Assembly: GCA_034439815.1 (NCBI GenBank)
Contig: JAWXBD010000280.1
Coordinates: 1-19,742, forward strand
Direction: 5' to 3'
Length of the DNA: 19,742 nucleotides
Origin: JAEUIT01 sp034439815
Lineage (GTDB): Bacteria; Planctomycetota; Phycisphaerae; Phycisphaerales; SM1A02
Part shown: piece after piece, positions 14,586 to 19,742 of the stretch
Layout of the letters: each line of letters starts with the position of its first letter
Position numbering within the stretch: the stretch's first letter is position 1
The notes under the pieces: generated by a model
The model's input: only the letters and a program-made list of their open reading frames with translations
Told to the model about the DNA's origin: nothing
Databases searched by the model: none
Program-made: the position numbers and the translations under genes

Positions 14586-14591
14586 TACGAT
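14586..14591 (+). promoter_or_regulatory. Candidate -10 box before the VWA gene (TACGAT)
   Basis: TACGAT is followed by 9 bases and the proposed TTG start at 14601. It is similar in sequence and spacing to the TACCAT boxes before other genes here. A TTG start on a leaderless message would be unusual, so this is weaker than the mscL case. Confidence 0.25.
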
Positions 14592-14600
14592 GGCGACGCG

Positions 14601-15629
14601 TTGCAGGATCCGACCTCCTCTTCTTCATGCCCGACAGCCGCGCCCGCGAAACCGAGCGGCGCGCTCGCCGCACGGCGCTGGATCGTCCCGTCGTTCGCTG
14701 CGCTGGCGATGCATGCGCTGCTGGCGACAGGCATCGGAACGCTCGCCATCGGCGCGTACGTCCTGCGCACGGTGAACGAGCAGGATCCGATCGTGACGAT
14801 CGCAGACTTCGCGAGTCCGGGGATGACGCCGAGCGCACCAGCGCCTCCAAGCGTCGCGCCGGCGGCGCGGGATGATGCAAAGCGCGCAGACGAGTTCACG
14901 CCTGACGCCAGCTTTCGCGATCGGCTCGCGGATCAGCTCGCGCAGAAGGATGCCGATCGCGCAGGCGAAGCGGGGCCCGACACTATTCGCGCGGCCCCGA
15001 GCTCAAATACTTCACCTTCGCTCCGTTTGCCCGGGCCGCCGCCTGCATCGTTCGCTGGACTCCGCGCGGCGAACGCCGGATCGATCGTGTACGTCGTCGA
15101 TGCGAGCGGTTCGATGATCGGCACGCTGCCGGTCGTGCTGGAGGAACTCGAGCGATCGCTCAGACGACTCACCGCCGCACAGCGATTTGCCGTGATCTTT
15201 TTTCAGCGGAACCGCACCATCGAGCCGCAGGAATTCGCGCTCCAGCAGGCGACGTCAGCGAGCATCGGCGCGACGATGCGGTGGGCTCGATCCGCAGTTC
15301 GTCCGGCCGGACGCAGCAATCCGCTCACCGCGCTCGACCGCGCGCTCGATCTGCGGCCGGAAGTCATCTTCGTCCTGAGCACAAATATCACCGGCAGCGG
15401 TGAGTTTGAGATGACGCAGGACGAACTGCTGGGGCGGCTGGACAACCTCAATCCGCGCGACGGCGTGACGCAGCGGAGGAACACGCGAATCCAGTGCGTG
15501 CAATTCCTCGACCCGGACCCGCTCGATACGCTGCGCACGATCGCCGAGCGGCATGGTGGTCTCGACGGGTTCCGATTTCTTTCGCGCGAAGCGCTTGGTC
15601 TGATGCCGTCGTCATCCGCCGCCCCCTGA
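14601..15629 (+). CDS. Membrane-anchored VWA-domain protein with TonB-like N-terminal architecture
   Basis: The 342-residue product has a cytoplasmic tail (1-27) ending in ARR and one membrane helix (about 28-55) containing ALAMHALLATG with His38. A Pro/Ala-rich periplasmic spacer (about 72-155) follows, then a von Willebrand factor A domain (about 160-335). The metal-ion-dependent adhesion site is visible as DASGS (Asp167, Ser169, Ser171) and the RSNPLTAL segment. The final Asp of the usual TDG motif is Asn262 (LSTNITG), so metal binding may be weakened. The helix resembles that of TonB, where a conserved His contacts ExbB/ExbD, and the next three genes encode ExbB and two ExbDs. The start is uncertain: TTG at 14601 is the best in-frame candidate, since no ATG precedes Met37 inside the helix. 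Confidence 0.8.
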   Translation: MQDPTSSSSCPTAAPAKPSGALAARRWIVPSFAALAMHALLATGIGTLAIGAYVLRTVNEQDPIVTIADFASPGMTPSAPAPPSVAPAARDDAKRADEFTPDASFRDRLADQLAQKDADRAGEAGPDTIRAAPSSNTSPSLRLPGPPPASFAGLRAANAGSIVYVVDASGSMIGTLPVVLEELERSLRRLTAAQRFAVIFFQRNRTIEPQEFALQQATSASIGATMRWARSAVRPAGRSNPLTALDRALDLRPEVIFVLSTNITGSGEFEMTQDELLGRLDNLNPRDGVTQRRNTRIQCVQFLDPDPLDTLRTIAERHGGLDGFRFLSREALGLMPSSSAAP

Positions 15630-15638
15630 GCTGGGGGC
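15621..15638 (+). other. GC-rich hairpin overlapping the VWA stop codon
   Basis: GCCCCC (15621-15626) and GGGGGC (15633-15638) form a 6-pair stem with the loop TGAGCT, which contains the VWA stop codon (15627-15629). It lies in the 29-base gap before exbB and has no T-tract. It could modulate termination, RNA processing or re-initiation between the VWA and exbB genes. Confidence 0.4.
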
Positions 15639-15658
15639 CAACTCTGAGTCCTTCCTGA

Positions 15659-16399
15659 ATGTGGTTCTTCATGCATCTTGTATTGCCGCTGATCGCGCAA
15701 GCCGCACCCGCTTCGGCGGCGCGAGCCCCGAGCTTCTCGGGAATCTTCTTCTGGAGCGGCAACGCAGCAGGCGGCATTGACTGGGTCGGAAGCTGCTTGA
15801 TCTGGTTTCTCATCGCGCTCTCGATTTTCAATGTCGGGCTGATCATCCGTCTCTGGCTTGATCACGCAAGTCCGATGCTCGCGACGCCGGGACTGGTCGA
15901 GCAGATCAAGGCACTCATTTTGAATGCGCGCTTCCGCGAAGCGATCGAAGCCACCGAAGCGGATACGAGTGATCTCGGTGCGATGCTGCATGCCGCTCTC
16001 ATTGCAGCGCCGCAGGGCACCGAATCGATGCTGCACGCGCTCGACACCGCCTCGGACGAGGCGTTCGCGGCGCGCGTCCGCACGCTCGAACGTCTCAACG
16101 TGCTCGGGCAGGTCAGTCCGATGATCGGCCTCTTCGGAACGGTGTACGGGATGATTGTTGCGTTTCAAACGATCGCCTCCGCAGGTGGCACCGCCGATCC
16201 CGTCATGCTGGCCGGCGGCATCGGCACGGCGCTCGTCACGACATTCTGGGGTCTGCTAATCGCGATCCCCGCGCTGTCGGCCTACGCAACGCTGCGCTCC
16301 CGCATTGAGGCAACGCTCGTCGAGCTGGAGCGGTCGGGTGAAGATCTTCTGCGCCTCTTCGCGGCGAAGCAATCGGATACTTCTGCACCACACGTGTAA
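15659..16399 (+). CDS. exbB: MotA/TolQ/ExbB-family proton channel protein
   Basis: This is the inner-membrane stator and proton-channel subunit that couples proton-motive force to movement of a partner. It has 246 residues. The hydrophobic N-terminus (1-20, ending APASA) looks like a signal peptide and is followed by TM1 (about 43-67). A cytoplasmic helical domain (about 75-145) leads to TM2 with the family signature SPMIGLFGTVYGMIVAF (153-169) and TM3 in GIGTALVTTFWGLLIAIP (187-204). The threonines in GLFGTV and GTALVTT sit where pore threonines are found in ExbB. The ATG at 15659 lies 29 bases after the VWA stop; Met5 is an alternative. The following exbD begins 3 bases after the stop, so the two are almost certainly co-translated. 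The symbol is by family; it may be TolQ-like. Confidence 0.92.
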   Translation: MWFFMHLVLPLIAQAAPASAARAPSFSGIFFWSGNAAGGIDWVGSCLIWFLIALSIFNVGLIIRLWLDHASPMLATPGLVEQIKALILNARFREAIEATEADTSDLGAMLHAALIAAPQGTESMLHALDTASDEAFAARVRTLERLNVLGQVSPMIGLFGTVYGMIVAFQTIASAGGTADPVMLAGGIGTALVTTFWGLLIAIPALSAYATLRSRIEATLVELERSGEDLLRLFAAKQSDTSAPHV

Positions 16400-16402
16400 T
16401 CC

Positions 16403-16879
16403 ATGCCGCGACTTCGACGAGCACCCGCAGCCATCGAGGCGAACCTCACGCCGCTGATTGATATGAGCTTCCTGCTCGTCGTCTTTTTTGTATTGGTATC
16501 GCGCATCACCTCGAGTGAGCTGGCGCCGATGAACCTGCCCGCGCCGAATGATCCACTGAGCAGCGAGCCGGGCGACGAGCCGCGCGCGGTGCTGAACGTG
16601 CTCGCGCGCGGAGACGACCGTGACATCTATCAGCTCGGCAACACAATGTTCAACGGCGATGAGGACGGAGTTCAGCTGCTGCGCGAACGGCTCGCTGCGC
16701 TCTATCGCGCCACGCCGACGATGCTCGTGAATCTGCGCGCCGATCGTGCTGTGCAGTACGAGCGCGTCGCTCCGGCTCTGCGCGCGATCACCCTCGGCGC
16801 GGCCGACGCAAGCGCGGCGCTCAACGCGCCGATTCCTCCGCGCGTGCAGCTCGTTGTCATTCGGGATCCGCTGCAATGA
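16403..16879 (+). CDS. exbD: ExbD/TolR-family protein (first copy)
   Basis: This is the second subunit type of an ExbB/ExbD proton-driven motor. It has 158 residues: a short cytoplasmic N-terminus, one membrane helix (about 16-33) and a periplasmic domain. The signature NLTPLIDMSFLLVVFFVL keeps Asp20, the residue equivalent to the proton-carrying Asp25 of E. coli ExbD. The periplasmic part contains the usual alternating region ending in APALRAITLGAADASAAL. It starts 3 bases after exbB with no Shine-Dalgarno, consistent with coupling, and overlaps the second exbD by ATGA. Confidence 0.92.
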   Translation: MPRLRRAPAAIEANLTPLIDMSFLLVVFFVLVSRITSSELAPMNLPAPNDPLSSEPGDEPRAVLNVLARGDDRDIYQLGNTMFNGDEDGVQLLRERLAALYRATPTMLVNLRADRAVQYERVAPALRAITLGAADASAALNAPIPPRVQLVVIRDPLQ

Positions 16880-17421
16880 GGTCGGCGCGTCATGCTCGAC
16901 TGTCGGGGGCGCCGCGAAATTCTATCGGCCAGGGATTCGGACTCAATCTCACGCCGATGATCGACGTCGTCTTCCAGCTGCTCATCTACTTTCTGCTCGG
17001 CGCCAGCCTGGCGCAAGGCGAAGAGATGTATCGCCTCGATCTCCCGGAGCGCGAACACCCTCGCGTGCGCACGGGCATGTCACTCACGCTCGAAGAGGCG
17101 CCGTTGACCATTCGCGTGAGCTCGCAGGGCGCGGAGCGTGACACGTACATCATCAGTGTGGAAGGCCCAGTCAGCGGCGCAGCACTGCAGCCTTCCACCG
17201 CCGCGGACCTCGAAGCGCTGCTGCGGAGCGCTGTGCTCAGCTCCGACCATCCGGATGGCACGCTGACCCGGCGCCATCCCGTCCTCGTCGCGCCATCTTC
17301 CAACTCGCGCTGGGAGCACGCGGTCGATGTCTTCAATGCCGTCGTGCGCGCCGGATTCGAACGTGTCAACTTTCTGCCGCCGGTCCAGACCGGACCCGAG
17401 CTGTCCGAGGTCGAGCCATGA
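16876..17421 (+). CDS. exbD: ExbD/TolR-family protein (second copy)
   Basis: This is a second, diverged ExbD of 181 residues. The membrane helix (about 26-43) carries LNLTPMIDVVFQLLIYFLL with Asp30 at the essential proton-relay position. The periplasmic domain is longer than in the first copy and ends in DVFNAVVRAGFERVNFLPP. It overlaps the preceding exbD by ATGA and the TPR gene by ATGA, placing all of them in one translationally coupled operon. ExbD is a dimer in characterised systems. Two different copies with the essential Asp kept in both suggest a heterodimer, or use of alternative partners. Confidence 0.92.
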   Translation: MRSARHARLSGAPRNSIGQGFGLNLTPMIDVVFQLLIYFLLGASLAQGEEMYRLDLPEREHPRVRTGMSLTLEEAPLTIRVSSQGAERDTYIISVEGPVSGAALQPSTAADLEALLRSAVLSSDHPDGTLTRRHPVLVAPSSNSRWEHAVDVFNAVVRAGFERVNFLPPVQTGPELSEVEP

Positions 17422-19619
17422 ACGCCAGTGGAGCGCTGATTTTGTGCGCCCTGCTGTGCGGTGGAGCCCGCGCAGCCGATCCGCCGCCCGCTGACATCGC
17501 GCAGCTGCGTGCCCGACTCAATGAAGCCGCCAACGCCGCGCACGCGCCTGTCGTAGCGCTCGAACTCCTCCAGGCACTGACCGTCGACCGCACGCCGCTC
17601 GGGCCCGACGATTGTTTCAGGATCGTGCGCTGCTTCAACCCGACTGAACCGGGCGAAGACACCGCTGCGCGATGCACCGAGTTCCAGGATCTGCTCGAGC
17701 GCGGCCGGCGGCCGATCGTCGGCGATGACGAGGCGACCGTGGCGCTCGCCCGCGCCCAGTCCTCGCGCCTCGCACTGCTCACAGTAATCTGCGAGCTTCG
17801 GTGCGACGCGCTCCTTGTTCCACGCGAACAGTGCGATGCGGCGGAACTGGAGCAACTGCGCGCTGCGGTCGAGTTACTCGCGCCGGCGGTACGTCCGTAC
17901 GTGCAGCTGGCGATCGCACGTCGACAGCTCCGCATCGGTGTCGACGCAAGTGCCACGATCGGCATAATCCGATCAAACTTGGGCGCGCCGCCGCTGGTTC
18001 GAACTGCAGCGGAGGCGCTTGAGTTCATGGTGGCACGACCGCGAGGGGACGACACCGCGCGAGCCGCGCGTACGTGGGCGGAGGGGCTGCGTGATGCGCC
18101 ATCCCTCGTGCGTCTGCTCGCGGCGGATACCGTCGCGTGCTGCGCGCAGCCTCAGGGCGGGCCGATCGATCCCGGACCATGGATCGAGCTTCACGCGTCG
18201 ATCGTGCCGCTGGATCGCGTGGCGCTGCGCCCCGCGTTTATCGAACGGATCAGCAGCACAGTCGCGCCCGGCTCTCAATCGGAATCCGGACTGGTCGTCG
18301 CGGTGCTCGCATCCAACGCTCCGGCGTCCGATGCCGAACGCGTAGCGGCCCGACTTTCCCAGCTTGCCGTTCGACGCGAGGACGACCCTGCTCGCCCGAT
18401 GGTGATGTACGAACTTGGCCGCGCGCTGGCTCTCCTGCAAAAGTACGATGAGGCTGCCGTGCAGTTTGAAACACTCGCTCGTGAAGATGCTGCTGATCCA
18501 CTTGCCGCGGACGGCATCGACGTCGCGCTCTCCATTCGCGAAGAGCGTGCGCGCCTGACGTCGATCGACAGCGAGCAGACGAATGCGTTCCGGACCATTC
18601 TCGCGTTGGCGTTCGACCGGTTTCCGCGCCACCCGGAGCGCCACCGCTGGTCGCTGCGTGCCGCGATGATCGAGAATGAGCGTGGCGCACCCGACGAGGC
18701 ACTGAAACACCTGGCGACGATCCCCGCCGGCGCGCCGGAACGCGGCGAGGCGGATCTCATGAAAGCGGAAGCCGCTGTCCGGCGCGGCGCTGGCGGCGGC
18801 AGCTTCGAGGCGCAACTCGACGCCGCTCTTGCGGCCTTTGGGCAGCGCCAGCTCGCGCCCCCACTCGTCGCGCGACGGGATCTGCTGCTCGCCGAACGCC
18901 ATCGGCGCGCGGGCGAGTTTGAGCGCGCCGATGTGATGGCACGGTCCGTGATCGTCACGCCGACGGCCGGCGTGCGGACGCGGGCGCGCGGGCTGGCGTT
19001 GCTGCTGCAGATCCGCGCCGACCGCGGCGGGCCAGTCAGCCTCGGTCCCGATGAGGATGCATTGATCCGGCAGCAACCAGAGGAGTGCTGGAATGCGCTG
19101 CGCCCATGGCTCGTCCCGCGCTGTCGTACGCTTCGCGAGGCCGGCGACGCCGAGGCCGCCGATGATCTCCTCGCGCGGATCGCGCCACTTTTGGTGCATA
19201 TGGCCGCAGGGCGCGCCACAACGGCGGACGCCATCGATCTTGCGCAAACCATGATCTTGGCCCGCTGCAGCAACGCGGCGCTCGCACTGCTTCGCGCCCT
19301 GGACGGTTCAGCACAATCGACGCCGGACCTGCGCCTGCTCCTCGCCGAGGCGCTGTTCAGCGCGGGCAGCGAAGCCCAGCGGAGCGAGGCCATGCAGCAC
19401 TACCGCGCGCTGAGCGCTTCAGAACCACAGGGATCACCCGCGTGGTGGCAGGCCGAACTTGGTCAGCTGCGCGTGGCGTCCAGTGTCGAAGGAAGCGTCG
19501 ATCGCGAAGCACTCCTTGCGCGCATCAATCGCCTCCGCGCGGCCGATCCAGAACTGGGCGGTCCGACGATCAAACAGCAGTTCGAAGCAATCGCCACTGC
19601 GGCGCGGCCGGCACGCTGA
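17418..19619 (+). CDS. Secreted TPR-like helical-repeat protein, last gene of the ExbB/ExbD cluster
   Basis: The 733-residue product starts with a signal peptide (MNASGALILCALLCGGARA, cleavage likely after residue 19 or 20) and has no other obvious membrane segment, so it is probably periplasmic. The rest is alpha-helical and Ala/Leu/Arg-rich with TPR-like units, clearest around 326-359 (YELGRALALLQKYDEAAVQF). No catalytic motif is recognised. The N-terminal half is rich in cysteines (66, 72, 86, 125, 129, 139, 241, 242), which could form disulfides in the periplasm. It overlaps the second exbD by ATGA, so it likely acts with the VWA/ExbB/ExbD proteins, perhaps as a scaffold. The lipobox is poor (ALLC), so a lipoprotein is less likely. 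Confidence 0.85.
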   Translation: MNASGALILCALLCGGARAADPPPADIAQLRARLNEAANAAHAPVVALELLQALTVDRTPLGPDDCFRIVRCFNPTEPGEDTAARCTEFQDLLERGRRPIVGDDEATVALARAQSSRLALLTVICELRCDALLVPREQCDAAELEQLRAAVELLAPAVRPYVQLAIARRQLRIGVDASATIGIIRSNLGAPPLVRTAAEALEFMVARPRGDDTARAARTWAEGLRDAPSLVRLLAADTVACCAQPQGGPIDPGPWIELHASIVPLDRVALRPAFIERISSTVAPGSQSESGLVVAVLASNAPASDAERVAARLSQLAVRREDDPARPMVMYELGRALALLQKYDEAAVQFETLAREDAADPLAADGIDVALSIREERARLTSIDSEQTNAFRTILALAFDRFPRHPERHRWSLRAAMIENERGAPDEALKHLATIPAGAPERGEADLMKAEAAVRRGAGGGSFEAQLDAALAAFGQRQLAPPLVARRDLLLAERHRRAGEFERADVMARSVIVTPTAGVRTRARGLALLLQIRADRGGPVSLGPDEDALIRQQPEECWNALRPWLVPRCRTLREAGDAEAADDLLARIAPLLVHMAAGRATTADAIDLAQTMILARCSNAALALLRALDGSAQSTPDLRLLLAEALFSAGSEAQRSEAMQHYRALSASEPQGSPAWWQAELGQLRVASSVEGSVDREALLARINRLRAADPELGGPTIKQQFEAIATAARPAR

Positions 19620-19620
19620 G

Positions 19621-19626
19621 TACCAT
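19621..19626 (+). promoter_or_regulatory. Candidate -10 box of dinB (TACCAT)
   Basis: TACCAT begins one base after the TPR gene's stop and overlaps the first possible dinB ATG (19625). The second in-frame ATG (19634) is 7 bases after the box. If the box is real, the natural start would be the second ATG on a leaderless message. Confidence 0.3.
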
Positions 19627-19742
19627 GCCCTCCATGCCGTGGCCGCGCACGATTCTCCACGTCGACATGGACGCGTTCTATGCGTCGGTCGAGCAGCTCG
19701 ATGACCCGGCGCTGCGCGGTCGCCCGGTGCTCGTCGGCGGCA
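19625..19742 (+). CDS. dinB: DNA polymerase IV (Y-family), N-terminal part cut by window edge
   Basis: This is an error-prone translesion DNA polymerase. Only 39 codons are in the window. They contain the diagnostic Y-family palm motif ILHVDMDAFYASVEQ, which includes the first catalytic Asp pair (VDMD) and the steric-gate region (AFYASVE), followed by LRGRPVLVGG. Two in-frame starts exist, at 19625 (MPSMPWPR) and 19634 (MPWPR). Either leaves a family-like N-terminus, and the TACCAT box favours the second. It begins 5 bases after the TPR stop, but its function is unrelated to that operon. Confidence 0.92.
   Translation, partial: MPSMPWPRTILHVDMDAFYASVEQLDDPALRGRPVLVGG

Overview
This is a GC-rich, almost fully coding window with one tRNA gene and no gene-free stretch longer than about 180 bases. 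Nearly every start codon lacks a Shine-Dalgarno sequence. The gene mix suggests a Planctomycetota-like bacterium, perhaps Phycisphaerae: class II DAHP synthase, an ExbB-ExbD-ExbD cluster with a VWA and a TPR protein, and an AddAB-like nuclease. That assignment is inference, because there is no rRNA or phylogenetic marker search behind it.

Layout, left to right. (1) Minus strand 1-1042: the N-terminal 347 residues of NuoG, cut by the window edge. (2) Minus strand 7125-1148: a two-gene helicase-nuclease operon, AddB-like then AddA-like, joined by a TGATG overlap. (3) Plus strand 7188-7562: mscL, divergent from addB. (4) Minus strand 10939-7606: a three-gene operon with overlapping ends. It holds a beta-ketoacyl synthase homologue that has lost all its catalytic residues, an intact FabF-type synthase, and a small membrane-anchored protein. 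(5) 10981-11972: remains of an RNA-repair locus, with C-terminal scraps of rtcR (minus) and rtcB (plus) almost abutting, then an internally deleted rtcA (plus). Short repeats lie between the last two. (6) Minus strand 13418-11988: class II DAHP synthase, with tRNA-Leu(UAG) upstream at 13531-13614. (7) Plus strand 13745-19742: a DoxX-family membrane protein, then a VWA protein, ExbB, ExbD, ExbD and a secreted TPR protein packed as an operon, then the start of dinB (DNA polymerase IV).

Three items stand out. The VWA protein has the architecture of TonB (cytoplasmic tail, TonB-like His-containing membrane helix, proline-rich spacer, periplasmic domain) and is encoded directly before ExbB/ExbD, so it may be a proton-motive-force-driven machine that moves a VWA domain instead of TonB. 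The synthase pair looks like a KS/chain-length-factor heterodimer, but with glutamate in place of the active-site cysteine. A recurrent TACCAT-like box sits 6-14 bases before several starts that have no Shine-Dalgarno, which suggests leaderless or near-leaderless transcripts.
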